The notes: generated from the sequence alone by a model not told the origin. A stretch of 64,000 bases of DNA from an uncultured Oscillospiraceae bacterium (GCA_934573935.1 CAKTMO010000003.1:1-64000), one strand, 5' to 3'. Positions 1 to 7,834 are shown, numbered from the stretch's first letter. Made by a program: numbers and translations.

Positions 1-140
1 CTGAAAATGCGAGAAACTACAACATTGATGTAGTGGGTATGACTGACTACATCGAAAACAAATGTGGCTGGCGTCGCAACGTGATATATTATGACGCAGA
101 AATTATCAACCAAATCAATATTCTGAGGAAAAGATATTAA
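1..140 (+). CDS. C-terminal fragment of an unrecognised protein (cut by window start)
   Basis: An open frame runs from the window edge to a TAA at 138-140 and gives about 45 residues ending in INILRKRY. The upstream part lies outside the window, so neither start nor length is known. The composition is more AT-rich than the chromosome to the right, and the fragment lies on the element side of the tRNA-Cys scar at 414-436. This makes it a likely cargo or mobility gene of an integrated element. I do not recognise the family. The reading frame itself is only moderately secure because the visible piece is short. Confidence 0.5.
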   Translation, partial: ENARNYNIDVVGMTDYIENKCGWRRNVIYYDAEIINQINILRKRY

Positions 141-413
141 GGGATTGAAGGTTCCTCCTTGATATGAATGGGTACACCATAAAAGCATCCACAGCTTTTT
201 GGTAAGGATGAGGTCGACTGCCCACCGCATTTCCTAAGCTAAAGGCACAGGTACATTCCGCGCGGCCACAAAATTTAGCCTTATTTTTAGCCTTATAACA
301 TCAGAATACAATAATACAGCCTGGCAGCATTTAACAGCATGATTCCCCGCAAGTCCTGTATTTCCAACACTTCCCGGCATCAGTCAACACAATGCAAAAT
401 CGCCCCGCGGCGA
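141..413. other. Non-coding end of a probable integrated element, with a direct repeat
   Basis: No convincing gene is visible here. The stretch is AT-rich compared with what follows. It carries an 11-base direct repeat, TTTAGCCTTAT, at 274-284 and 286-296. Short direct repeats close to an attachment core are typical of integrase arm-binding sites, but that role is only inferred here. Confidence 0.35.
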
Positions 414-436
414 TTCAAATCCGGGTGTCACCTCCA
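394..436 (+). other. tRNA-Cys 3' remnant, probable attachment site (att)
   Basis: Positions 414-436 read as the 3' end of a tRNA: T-loop TTCAAAT, T-stem strand CCGGG, acceptor strand TGTCACC, discriminator T, then CCA. A U73 discriminator with this T-arm fits bacterial tRNA-Cys. A GCA triplet at 394-396 lies exactly 20 bases before the T-loop, where a tRNA-Cys anticodon would be. However, the 5' T-stem strand does not pair and no acceptor 5' strand (GGTGACA) lies upstream, so this is not an intact tRNA. It is best read as the duplicated 3' end left by site-specific integration into tRNA-Cys. Confidence 0.6.
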
Positions 437-440
437 GCCA

Positions 441-476
441 AAACTCCCGAAACCGTTGTGTTTCGGGAGTTTTTTT
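441..476 (+). terminator. Intrinsic terminator of the original tRNA-Cys gene
   Basis: A perfect 13-bp stem (441-453 with 460-472), a six-base loop and a T tract follow four bases after the tRNA CCA end. Its position fits the native terminator of the tRNA gene, still attached to the tRNA 3' remnant. Confidence 0.8.
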
Positions 477-540
477 ATACCCTGCCGGTGAAATCCTGCG
501 CGGGGAGGGGCTGGGGCGACGGGGATCGGTGTCGGCTGTG

Positions 541-569
541 TTGAACGGATGGCGTCGGCGTGATATAAT
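541..569 (+). promoter_or_regulatory. Sigma-A promoter of the amidohydrolase gene
   Basis: TTGAAC at 541-546 and TATAAT at 564-569 are separated by 17 bases and lie about 33 bases before the start codon. Confidence 0.7.
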
Positions 570-602
570 AGGGAAAAACGGACGAAAGGAAGGGGAGGGC
601 CT

Positions 603-1436
603 ATGCGCAGCGGGAGGCTATTGATCGACATGCACGTCCATCTGGCGCGGTATGAGGTGCTGTCCGACAGCACGCGGGAGTGGTTCATCTCCCTGTACCC
701 CTCTGAGGCGGACTATCAGACGGTGTGCGAGGCCAACGCCTCGCCGGAGGACTTCTGCGCCATGCTGGCGGAGAAGGGCGTGGATTACGCCGTGATCCTG
801 GCGGAAGACACCCCCGCCGTCACCGGCGTGGCGGACAACCGGATGGTGGCGGACTTCTGCAAGGGGCACCCCCAACTGCTGCCCTTCTGTACCTTCGACC
901 CGCTGAAGGAGCGGGATATGCCCCAGCAGCTGCGGCAGCTGGCGGCGGAGGGCTTCCGTGGCGTGAAGCTGTATCCCACCTATAACTTTTTCTATCCCAA
1001 CGACCCCATGATGTACCCCCTGTACGAGACCGCCCAGGAGCTGGGTCTGCCGGTGATGTTCCACACGGGGCTGTCGGTGTTCAAGGGTTCGCGGCTGAAG
1101 TACGGCGATCCCATCTTCTACGACGACATCGCGGTGGATTTTCCGGAGCTGAAGATCATCATGTGCCACGGCGGGCGGGACTGCTGGTATCAGGAGGCCT
1201 TTACGGTGGCGCGGCTGCACAAAAACGTGTACATCGACGTGGCGGGCCTGCCGCCCAAGAAGCTGCTGACCTATTTTCCCGACCTGCCGCGGCTGGCCCG
1301 CAAGTTCGTATTCGGCACCGACTGGCCCAGCGTGGATATGGGCAAAAACGCCGACGCGGTGGCCCAGCTGCCGCTGCCGGAGGCGGACATACGAGCCGTT
1401 TTGGGCGAAACGGCCAAGGGGCTGCTGGGGGTATAA
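603..1436 (+). CDS. Amidohydrolase family protein (TIM-barrel metal-dependent hydrolase)
   Basis: This 277-residue protein belongs to the Amidohydro_2 type of metal-dependent hydrolases or decarboxylases. The N-terminal metal motif HVH is at residues 11-13. Further expected metal or active-site positions are the His in MFHTGL, the His in MCHGG and the Asp in FGTDWPS near the C-terminus. It is probably a soluble cytoplasmic enzyme acting on a small amide, lactone or carboxylate, but the substrate cannot be read from the sequence. The ATG start has a purine-rich ribosome site (GAAAGGAAGGGGAG) just upstream and a clear promoter. It is the first chromosomal gene after the tRNA-Cys scar. Confidence 0.85.
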   Translation: MRSGRLLIDMHVHLARYEVLSDSTREWFISLYPSEADYQTVCEANASPEDFCAMLAEKGVDYAVILAEDTPAVTGVADNRMVADFCKGHPQLLPFCTFDPLKERDMPQQLRQLAAEGFRGVKLYPTYNFFYPNDPMMYPLYETAQELGLPVMFHTGLSVFKGSRLKYGDPIFYDDIAVDFPELKIIMCHGGRDCWYQEAFTVARLHKNVYIDVAGLPPKKLLTYFPDLPRLARKFVFGTDWPSVDMGKNADAVAQLPLPEADIRAVLGETAKGLLGV

Positions 1437-1553
1437 CGGAGCAGCGCGGCAGCTGCAAAAGCCAACGCCGCAGGGAAATTCCATGTTTTACAACCGTCGA
1501 TTTTTGTGGTACCATAGGGGCATTACATCTTGCACCCGTGTGGAGGATCATCT

Positions 1554-2846
1554 ATGACGACCCATGAGCTCTATCAGAAAAAATTGGGCACCGTGGCGGA
1601 CGCCCTGTCCCTCATCCACAGCGGCAGCACCATCATCGGCGGTACCTACGCCTGCGAGCCGGTGCTGCTGTACCGCGCGCTGCACACCATCGCACCGCGG
1701 GTGCGGGACGTGACCGTGTGGACCTGCATCACCAAGGAGCGCTATCCCTTTTTCTCCGATCCCGCCTATCGCGGCAGCTTTTTCATCAACAGCATTTTTT
1801 ATGACGCCCAGGCCCGGGCCAACCACGCTGATGGCCGCGTCAGCTATGTACCGGCCCACCTGCATCAGCTGGGCCGCAGCATTGCCGACGCCCAGCCAGA
1901 CGTGTTTGCCGCGGCGGTGCCGCCCATGGACGAAGAGGGGTATTTCCACCTTTCGCCGGTGATGCAGATCGAGGACGACGCCTTTGCCGCCGCCAGGATC
2001 CGTGTCTTTGAGGTCAACCCCCATGTGCCGCTGCTGCTGACGGGCCGGAAAGTCCACGTCAGCCAGGTGGACTGCCTGATCGAATCCGACTGCGCCGTGT
2101 CCCATCCGCCGGAGTTCGCCCCCACGGAGGCGGAGCGGCAGGCGGCAGCCAACGCCGCTGCCCTGGTGCGGGACGGCGACACCATCCAGATCGGCCTGGG
2201 CAACCTGTCCAACGCCGTGGCGGACGCCCTGCACGACAAGAACGATCTGGGCATCTATACCGAGATCTTCTGCACCTCCGCCGGACGGCTCATGCAAAGC
2301 GGCGTGGTCACCAACCGGCGCAAGAACTTTCACACCGGCAAGACCGTCTGCGGCTTCGTCTGGGGCGACCAGCCGTTTTATGAGTTCATCCACCGCAATC
2401 CGGACATCGAGCTGCTGCCCGCGCCCTATGTGAACGACCCCTATCACATCGCCCAGAACGACAACATGGTGTCCATCAACACCGCTCTGCAGATCGACCT
2501 GACCGGTCAGGTTTGCTCCGAGACGCTGTACGGCCATCAGTATTCCGGCACCGGCGGCGCCATGGACTTCGCGGCGGGGGCCTATATGTCCAGGGGCGGG
2601 CGGGGCATCGTGGTCATTGCCTCCACCGCCAGGGACGGCACGGTGTCCAAGATCCGGCCTACCCTGTCCCTGGGCTCGGTGGTGTCCATCTCCCGCAACT
2701 GGGTGGACTGCATCGTGACGGAGTACGGCGTGGCCCGCCTGCGGGGCGCCAATCTCCGCCAGCGGGTGGACCGCCTGATCGCCATCGCCCACCCCGACTT
2801 CCGCCCCGAGCTGCGGCGGGAGGCGGATAAAATGATGCTGTGGTGA
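1554..2846 (+). CDS. Acetyl-CoA hydrolase/transferase family CoA-transferase
   Basis: The 430-residue product matches the class I CoA-transferase family that contains acetyl-CoA hydrolase, 4-hydroxybutyrate CoA-transferase and butyryl-CoA:acetate CoA-transferase. Visible signatures are IQIGLGNLSNAVADAL, a TEIFCTSAGRL segment whose Glu is the likely covalent CoA carrier, and YSGTGGAMDF followed by RGGRGIVVIASTA. The length fits the family. I chose ATG 1554, preceded by TGGAGGA, over an in-frame ATG 24 bases earlier that lacks a ribosome site. In a fermentative Clostridium it would exchange CoA between acyl-CoAs and acetate. Which acyl group is used cannot be decided from the sequence. Confidence 0.82.
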   Translation: MTTHELYQKKLGTVADALSLIHSGSTIIGGTYACEPVLLYRALHTIAPRVRDVTVWTCITKERYPFFSDPAYRGSFFINSIFYDAQARANHADGRVSYVPAHLHQLGRSIADAQPDVFAAAVPPMDEEGYFHLSPVMQIEDDAFAAARIRVFEVNPHVPLLLTGRKVHVSQVDCLIESDCAVSHPPEFAPTEAERQAAANAAALVRDGDTIQIGLGNLSNAVADALHDKNDLGIYTEIFCTSAGRLMQSGVVTNRRKNFHTGKTVCGFVWGDQPFYEFIHRNPDIELLPAPYVNDPYHIAQNDNMVSINTALQIDLTGQVCSETLYGHQYSGTGGAMDFAAGAYMSRGGRGIVVIASTARDGTVSKIRPTLSLGSVVSISRNWVDCIVTEYGVARLRGANLRQRVDRLIAIAHPDFRPELRREADKMMLW

Positions 2847-2886
2847 CGGTACCGGCGGACAGAACAGGGCACGAAAGGAGCATGCT

Positions 2887-3348
2887 ATGACGAAAATACT
2901 TTTTATCTGCCACGGCAACATCTGCCGCAGTCCTATGGCGGAGTTTGTGATGAAGGATCTGGTGGAAAAGGCGGGGCTGGCGGCGCGGTTCCGCATCGCC
3001 TCCGCGGCCACCAGCCGCGATGAGATCGGCAATCCCGTCTATCCGCCCGCGCGGCGGAAGCTGGCGGAGCACGGGATCGCCTGTGGCGGTCACGCGGCGC
3101 GGCAGCTGACGCGGCAGGACTACGACGCATACGACCTGCTGATCGGCATGGACAGCGCCAATCTGCGGGATATGCGCCGCATCTGCGGCGGCGATCCGGC
3201 GGACAAGCTCCGCCTGCTGCTGGACTACACCGGCCGTCCCGCCGACGTGGCCGATCCCTGGTACACCGGCGATTTCGACGCCACCTGGCGCGATGTGCTG
3301 GCGGGCTGTCAGGGTCTGCTGGCGGCGCTGACAGGGCAGAAGACATAA
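2887..3348 (+). CDS. Low molecular weight protein-tyrosine phosphatase
   Basis: The 153-residue protein starts with the diagnostic phosphate-binding loop CHGNICRS, with nucleophile Cys8 and Arg14. A DPWYTGDF segment near residue 124 supplies the general-acid Asp. It is a full-length single-domain cytoplasmic enzyme that removes phosphate from phosphotyrosine, and in some bacteria from phosphoarginine. The start at 2887 has AAAGGAG upstream. It follows the CoA-transferase gene by 40 bases and may be cotranscribed, although no functional link is evident. Confidence 0.9.
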   Translation: MTKILFICHGNICRSPMAEFVMKDLVEKAGLAARFRIASAATSRDEIGNPVYPPARRKLAEHGIACGGHAARQLTRQDYDAYDLLIGMDSANLRDMRRICGGDPADKLRLLLDYTGRPADVADPWYTGDFDATWRDVLAGCQGLLAALTGQKT

Positions 3349-3351
3349 CGA

Positions 3352-3391
3352 ACAGCGGCTGCGTCCGGAGTTATCCGGACGCAGCCGCTGT
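3352..3391. terminator. Long perfect hairpin between convergent genes
   Basis: An 18-bp perfect stem (3352-3369 with 3374-3391) with a four-base loop lies between the phosphatase and the oppositely oriented kinase gene. There is no long T tract, so it may work as a strong two-way barrier rather than a classical terminator. Confidence 0.6.
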
Positions 3392-3403
3392 GCTGTTGCA
3401 TGA

Positions 3404-3979
3404 TCACTCCCCCGAAAGCCGCAGGTCGCATCGCGCGGGGATGTTGAAGGCCTGAAAGTACCGCTCCTCGAAGGGGATCCAGCGGTGGCGGAACAGCTGG
3501 GCCTTTTCGGGGCCGTTACGCGTTTCGATGCGGCGCAGCTGCTCGGCGGGATCGACGGTCAGAAACACCCGCAGGTCATAGTAGTCCCACAGCGCCGGAT
3601 GGCAGGCGTAGGAGCCCTCCACGATGGTCAGGGGGCGCTGTGCCGGCGTTACCGCCTCGCCCAGCCGCTGCTGCGCGCACAGATAGGGACGGAAGGTGAC
3701 GGGCTGCCCGCTTCGCAGCGGCAGCAGCACCTCTGAGAGAAACCGCTCATGATCCACGTTTTCCCCGGGCTGGGACAGCCGCTCCTCCGTCCGCTGCTCG
3801 GGGCGGGGGAAGAAGTCGTCCATGTGGTACACGGCGCAGTCCAGCTCCTGCTGCAGCCGCGCCGCCAGGGTGGTCTTGCCGGAGCCGCACCGCCCGTCGA
3901 TGGCCACGATGACCCGCTCCCGCCGCGGCAGCAGGGCGGCGATGGCGTCCGTCAGGCGGCGATAGTCCAGGGGGATCAC
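3404..3979 (-). CDS. Uridine-kinase-like P-loop kinase
   Basis: This 191-residue protein has a Walker A loop GRCGSGKTT at residues 29-37 and an HMDDFF segment typical of uridine kinase and phosphoribulokinase relatives. VFLTVDPAEQLRRI and ETRNG follow near the C-terminal half. It probably phosphorylates a nucleoside-like or vitamin-like small molecule with ATP in the cytoplasm. I place the start at the GTG at 3979, because GTGA overlaps the TGA of the upstream transporter gene, a classic translational coupling. The strict coupling to an ECF S-component suggests that the kinase traps the imported compound by phosphorylation. The substrate is unknown. Confidence 0.75.
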   Translation of the reverse strand: MIPLDYRRLTDAIAALLPRRERVIVAIDGRCGSGKTTLAARLQQELDCAVYHMDDFFPRPEQRTEERLSQPGENVDHERFLSEVLLPLRSGQPVTFRPYLCAQQRLGEAVTPAQRPLTIVEGSYACHPALWDYYDLRVFLTVDPAEQLRRIETRNGPEKAQLFRHRWIPFEERYFQAFNIPARCDLRLSGE

Positions 3980-4542
3980 AGGGCTTTTTCCGCCACCGGC
4001 GCCGCCTTGGTGAAGGGCACCAGCTTTGTCCGGTCCAGCAGCACCATCACGACGGGAATCAAAATCAGCTGCAAGGCGATGCCGGGCAGGGCGTTCAGCA
4101 CCGCGCCGCCCAGGAACAGCTCCCAGGTGAACATGCTGCCGCCCAGACCCATCAGCACGATCATCACCGCGCCCCACACCAGACGGCCCGCGATCATGGC
4201 GGGGATCAGGCACTTGTACAGGGCCTTGACGCACTGCCACTTGCTGTGGGCGTACAGATAGCCGATGACCGCGCCGTACACCGCCAGCTCAAAGGCCATG
4301 CCCACCGCGTTGGGGTACATGGCGGGGAAGCTGAACAGCACCGACCGCAGCAGCGGCAGCACGAAGCCCACTCCCAGTCCCCACTGCCAGCCGCAGATCA
4401 GGCCGCACAGCAGCACGGGGATGTGCATGGGCAGCAGCATTTTGCCGATGGCGGGGATCTGGCCGATGAAGAAGGGCAGCACCAGCCCGATGGCCAGGAA
4501 CAGGGCGGACAGCACTAAGTTTTTCAAGGAAGCGTGTTTCAT
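3976..4542 (-). CDS. ECF transporter S component
   Basis: The 188-residue protein is almost entirely hydrophobic, with about five or six membrane segments. It begins MKHASLKNLVLSALFLAIG, the usual start of ECF-type S components (substrate-binding membrane subunit). The segment GKMLLPMHIPVLLCGLICG is typical of the ECF S-component group. It would bind a vitamin or nucleoside-type substrate and dock onto the shared EcfAAT energy module, which is not in this window. The ATG has CAGGAG upstream. Its stop overlaps the start of the kinase gene, so uptake and phosphorylation are made together. I see no known riboswitch in the short leader. Confidence 0.82.
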   Translation of the reverse strand: MKHASLKNLVLSALFLAIGLVLPFFIGQIPAIGKMLLPMHIPVLLCGLICGWQWGLGVGFVLPLLRSVLFSFPAMYPNAVGMAFELAVYGAVIGYLYAHSKWQCVKALYKCLIPAMIAGRLVWGAVMIVLMGLGGSMFTWELFLGGAVLNALPGIALQLILIPVVMVLLDRTKLVPFTKAAPVAEKAL

Positions 4543-4656
4543 GGTGGGAACTCCTGTCTTTGCTCTGGGCGCGGCCGCGCCCGTCATTTTCCGCCAGTAT
4601 ACCACAAAAGACCGGCGGTTGCAACCGCCCTGCATAAGAAACCGCGGAGGGGGGGC

Positions 4657-4685
4657 TTGCGCCGCGGGGCGGTATTGGGTATAAT
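4657..4685 (+). promoter_or_regulatory. Promoter of larC
   Basis: TTGCGC at 4657-4662 and TATAAT at 4680-4685 are spaced by 17 bases, about 28 bases before the larC ATG. Confidence 0.65.
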
Positions 4686-4712
4686 AGGGCGCAAAAGGGA
4701 GGCGATGACCCC

Positions 4713-5942
4713 ATGAAGACCTTATACCTGAACTGCGGCATGGGCGCGGCGGGCGACATGCTGACGGCGGCCCTGCTGGAGCTGATGCCGGATCGGGCCG
4801 CGGCGGCGGCAGAGCTGAACGCCATCGGTATTCCAGGCGTGACGTACCGGCCGGAGACCGTGCGCCGCTGCGGCGTCTGCGTCACCCACATGTCGGTGAC
4901 GGTCCACGGCGCGGAGGAGTCCGAGGCTATGCACGACCATCACCACGAACATGAGCATCATCATGACCATGACCATGACCATGACCACGGGCACCACCAC
5001 ACCGGCCTGCGCGGCATTGCCCACATGGTGGAGGAGCATCTGAGCCTGCCGGAGCCGGTAAAGGCGGACATGCTGGCGGTCTACGACCTGATCGCTCAGG
5101 CGGAGAGCCATGTCCACGGCGTGCCGGTGCCGGAGATCCATTTCCATGAGGTGGGCACCCTGGACGCCCTGGCGGACGTGGCGGCGGTGTGTTTGCTGCT
5201 GCACCGGCTGGCGCCGGAGCGGATCATTGCCTCCCCCGTCTGTGTGGGCGGGGGGCAGGTGCGGTGCGCCCACGGCATTCTGCCGGTGCCCGCCCCCGCC
5301 ACGGCGTGGCTGCTGCAGGGCATCCCCAGCTACGAGGGGACCATCCCCACGGAGCTGTGTACCCCCACCGGCGCGGCGCTGCTGCGGCATTTTGTGACAG
5401 AGTTCGGCCCCATGCCGGTGATGACCACCCGCGCCATCGGCTACGGCATGGGCACGAAGGAGTTCGAGACCGCCAACTGCCTGCGGGCTTTCTGGGGCGA
5501 CACGGCGGAGGAGAGCGGCCAGGTGGCGGAGCTGGCCTGCAATCTGGACGACATGACGGCGGAGGAGTTGGCCTTTGCCATGGAGGCGCTGCTGGACGCC
5601 GGTGCGCTGGATGTGTGGACGACGCCCCTTACCATGAAGAAATCCCGCCCAGGCACGCTGCTGACCGTCCTGTGCCCCGCGGAGGAGGGGGAGCGGATGG
5701 CGGCGCTGCTGTTCCGCCACACCACCACCATCGGCGTGCGGCAGCGGCTGTGCCGCCGCTACACCCTGGCGCGGCAGGAGCGAACCGTGCACACGCCCTA
5801 CGGCGATGTGGGGTGCAAGACCTCCCGCGGCTACGGCGTGGAGCGGGTCAAGTACGAGTATGAGGATCTCGCCCGCATTGCCCGGGCCCAGGACATGCCC
5901 CTGAGTGACGTGCGGGCGCTGGCGCGGCAGGCGGAGGAATAA
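4713..5942 (+). CDS. larC: LarC, nickel-pincer nucleotide cofactor synthase (cyclometallase)
   Basis: The 409-residue protein starts with the LarC signature LYLNCGMGAAGDM and carries a very His-rich stretch at about residues 72-94 (alternating DH pairs), a probable nickel store or loading site. Later parts include EIHFHEVGTLDALADV and the C-terminal TMKKSRPGTLLTVLC block. LarC inserts nickel into the sulfur-bearing pyridinium pincer made by LarB and LarE, giving the cofactor of lactate racemase-type enzymes. In lactobacilli LarC is made by a programmed frameshift, but here it is one uninterrupted frame. No larA, larB or larE is nearby. Confidence 0.93.
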   Translation: MKTLYLNCGMGAAGDMLTAALLELMPDRAAAAAELNAIGIPGVTYRPETVRRCGVCVTHMSVTVHGAEESEAMHDHHHEHEHHHDHDHDHDHGHHHTGLRGIAHMVEEHLSLPEPVKADMLAVYDLIAQAESHVHGVPVPEIHFHEVGTLDALADVAAVCLLLHRLAPERIIASPVCVGGGQVRCAHGILPVPAPATAWLLQGIPSYEGTIPTELCTPTGAALLRHFVTEFGPMPVMTTRAIGYGMGTKEFETANCLRAFWGDTAEESGQVAELACNLDDMTAEELAFAMEALLDAGALDVWTTPLTMKKSRPGTLLTVLCPAEEGERMAALLFRHTTTIGVRQRLCRRYTLARQERTVHTPYGDVGCKTSRGYGVERVKYEYEDLARIARAQDMPLSDVRALARQAEE

Positions 5943-5958
5943 GGAACGGCATAGAAAA

Positions 5959-5986
5959 ACAAGGACGGCGTAAGCCGTCCTTGTTG
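5959..5986. terminator. Bidirectional terminator between larC and the SipW operon
   Basis: A 12-bp stem (5959-5970 with 5975-5986) with a GTAA loop sits between two converging genes and has A and T runs on its two sides. Confidence 0.8.
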
Positions 5987-5998
5987 GTTGTTGGGGGA

Positions 5999-6958
5999 TC
6001 ATTCGCTGGCCTTGGCGCTGCCGCCCTCGGGAATGGCATCGCCGGTGACATTGCCCACGTCGCCAGTGTTCTCGCCGCTGCCAGTACCGGAATCGCCGCC
6101 GGTGCCGGTGTCGTCGCCATTGCCGGTGGTTCCGCTATCTCCAGAGGTACCGGTCTCGCCGGTGCCGGAGGTGTTGCCGCCGGTGGCGTCGGGTTCCTTG
6201 TTGGCGTCCCCCGTGGTGCTGCCATCGGGGGTCTGAGCGTCATCCTTGTTGGCGTCGCTGGTGTTGTCGCCGGTATCGCCATTGGCGGGCGTTTCGGGCT
6301 GGAGCTGAGGATCATCCGCGGAAGGATCTATGACGGGGGTGGTGTTGGACACTTCATTACCATCCAGGTATTGGGTAGAAGTGCCGCCCCAAGATACAAA
6401 TAAACCCTCGACTGCCGTTATTTGCACTTCGGATGGAGTGCTGCTCTCGGGAAGTGTACCCCAAATAAGGGAGACTTGGACAGCTTTTGAAGGAGTGGCC
6501 ACTTGTACGGAATACACAGGATACTCTTCTCCTGTTGTAACAGAAGTACTTGTCAAATCCAACTTATAATACGTGGCTGTGCTATTGCATTCGACCTTCA
6601 AATACGCATTTGCCGCAGTGCCTCTGGCGATGAAATAGATTTTTCCCTCATTATCGGACGATACACTCACCGCGGGAGTTGTCTTATCATTTGCCACTAA
6701 TGGAGTAGTAGCTGCCCATGTGGTGGTGTTTGTAGTTTCATCAGTTCTCCGGTTGACCAAATACGCCTCCACCTCGGACGACTGGATGCCGGTGATGCTG
6801 CTGCCGACGCTCATATTGAACCACGCCCATGTCAGGCTGCACAGTGTCAGCACGCAGACGGCCATGCCCAGCAGGGAGGGGGCCAGCAGGCGCAGCAGCA
6901 AATCCGCCGTACCCTCCTGGCGGCGTGTGTTATGTGAAAAGAGTTGATTCCATTTCAT
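5999..6958 (-). CDS. SipW-type secreted surface protein with acidic, low-complexity tail
   Basis: The 319-residue protein has an N-terminal membrane segment at about residues 27-47 ending in LTWAWFNMSVGSS. This resembles the FAWFTD-type signal of TasA/camelysin proteins cut by SipW-class signal peptidases. A beta-rich extracellular region follows up to about residue 210. The last 100 or so residues are a spacer of Gly, Thr, Asp, Ser and Asn. There is no membrane anchor at the end, so the mature form may be released or polymerised. It is the last gene of a four-gene minus-strand operon with the signal peptidase gene just upstream. Its middle part is AT-richer than neighbouring housekeeping genes. 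Confidence 0.65.
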   Translation of the reverse strand: MKWNQLFSHNTRRQEGTADLLLRLLAPSLLGMAVCVLTLCSLTWAWFNMSVGSSITGIQSSEVEAYLVNRRTDETTNTTTWAATTPLVANDKTTPAVSVSSDNEGKIYFIARGTAANAYLKVECNSTATYYKLDLTSTSVTTGEEYPVYSVQVATPSKAVQVSLIWGTLPESSTPSEVQITAVEGLFVSWGGTSTQYLDGNEVSNTTPVIDPSADDPQLQPETPANGDTGDNTSDANKDDAQTPDGSTTGDANKEPDATGGNTSGTGETGTSGDSGTTGNGDDTGTGGDSGTGSGENTGDVGNVTGDAIPEGGSAKASE

Positions 6959-7033
6959 CTTGCCCAGTTGCTCCTTTCGGAAGTCCGGTCTCCGCCGCCG
7001 CGACAGCGCCGCAGCCTGTCCGGCGGCCCATCA

Positions 7034-7075
7034 GGCGAGGGAAGGACACAAAGATCCTTATGTCCTTCCCTCGCC
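7034..7075. other. Intercistronic hairpin in the SipW operon
   Basis: A 15-bp inverted repeat (7034-7048 with 7061-7075) lies between the signal peptidase gene and the last gene of the operon. It lacks a T tract. It may stabilise the upstream message or reduce expression of the last gene. Confidence 0.55.
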
Positions 7076-7123
7076 CCTCTCCGGGGAAACCGCCGGAGAG
7101 GAGGGGTATTTACGTTTGCAGCC

Positions 7124-7834
7124 TTATTCCTTCGGCTCCGCCGTGGGATCGGCGGCAGGCGCTGCGGCGTCGTTCATGCCCAGACGGGCCTTCATCTCCA
7201 GCAGCTCCTGCATCATGCGCTGGTTCTCCTCCCGCTGGCGATCCAGGTCGGCCTTCTGGTCGGCCAGCTCCTTCTGCTGCTCGCCCTTATACTGCTTGAA
7301 CAGGCGCACGCAGTTGGCGCCCTCGAACACGATCAGCAGGAAGAAGGGCAGGAAGATGCAGATGATATAGCCAGGCGTGGTCTTCAAAAACTGGAAGAAC
7401 TTGCCGACGCCGGGGATGGTCTTCTGGTACTTGCCCAGCACGTAGGAATAGGTGACCACCGTCTCGTCGTCGGTGCCGGTGGTGGTGCCGTAGGTGACGA
7501 AGGCGGGCTGGCCCTTGTCGTCGGTGGTCAGAGAGCGGATCTTATGGGTCACCGTCTCGCCGAAGTTGGCGGAGTTTTGGGACGTAAAGGCCACGATATC
7601 GCCCACCTGCAGCGTGGCGGGATCCACCTCTTTCACCAGGATCAGGTCACCGGCGCTGAAGTCGGTGGCGCTCATGGAGTCGGACCGGACGATGTACATT
7701 TTATAGCCGAACAGGGCCCGATCGTTCCGGTCAAAGGTGGTGACGGACACGATGGTAAAGATCATCATGCCCACCGCCAGCACCACGATCAGCCAGGTGA
7801 TGACGGTTTTGATAATGTTCAGTGTTTTTTTCAT
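7124..7834 (-). CDS. sipW: SipW-class (ER-type) signal peptidase I
   Basis: The 236-residue membrane protein has a first transmembrane segment at about residues 9-31. The catalytic region SDSMSATDFSAGDLI then has the nucleophile at Ser53, and TVTHKI supplies His97. Using His instead of the usual Lys marks the S26B, SipW/ER-type branch. A second membrane segment is at about residues 153-172. After it comes a charged helical tail rich in Glu, Gln and Arg that probably forms a coiled coil, longer than in most SipW proteins. It should cut the atypical signals of the TasA-like products encoded on both sides. The reading frame and start (ATG 7834) are clear. Confidence 0.85.
   Translation of the reverse strand: MKKTLNIIKTVITWLIVVLAVGMMIFTIVSVTTFDRNDRALFGYKMYIVRSDSMSATDFSAGDLILVKEVDPATLQVGDIVAFTSQNSANFGETVTHKIRSLTTDDKGQPAFVTYGTTTGTDDETVVTYSYVLGKYQKTIPGVGKFFQFLKTTPGYIICIFLPFFLLIVFEGANCVRLFKQYKGEQQKELADQKADLDRQREENQRMMQELLEMKARLGMNDAAAPAADPTAEPKE

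Noticed and set aside
361-436. A complete tRNA-Cys gene
   Set aside because: The T-loop, acceptor end and a GCA triplet at the right distance are present, but the acceptor 5' strand and the 5' T-stem strand are missing, so no cloverleaf can form.
1548-3032. Long open frame opposite the CoA-transferase gene
   Set aside because: It is a shadow of the GC-rich coding strand. It has no ribosome site, and its His/Gly/Arg/Val-rich translation is typical of antisense frames.
4713-5942. Programmed frameshift in larC
   Set aside because: The gene is one continuous frame of normal full length with no need for a shift.
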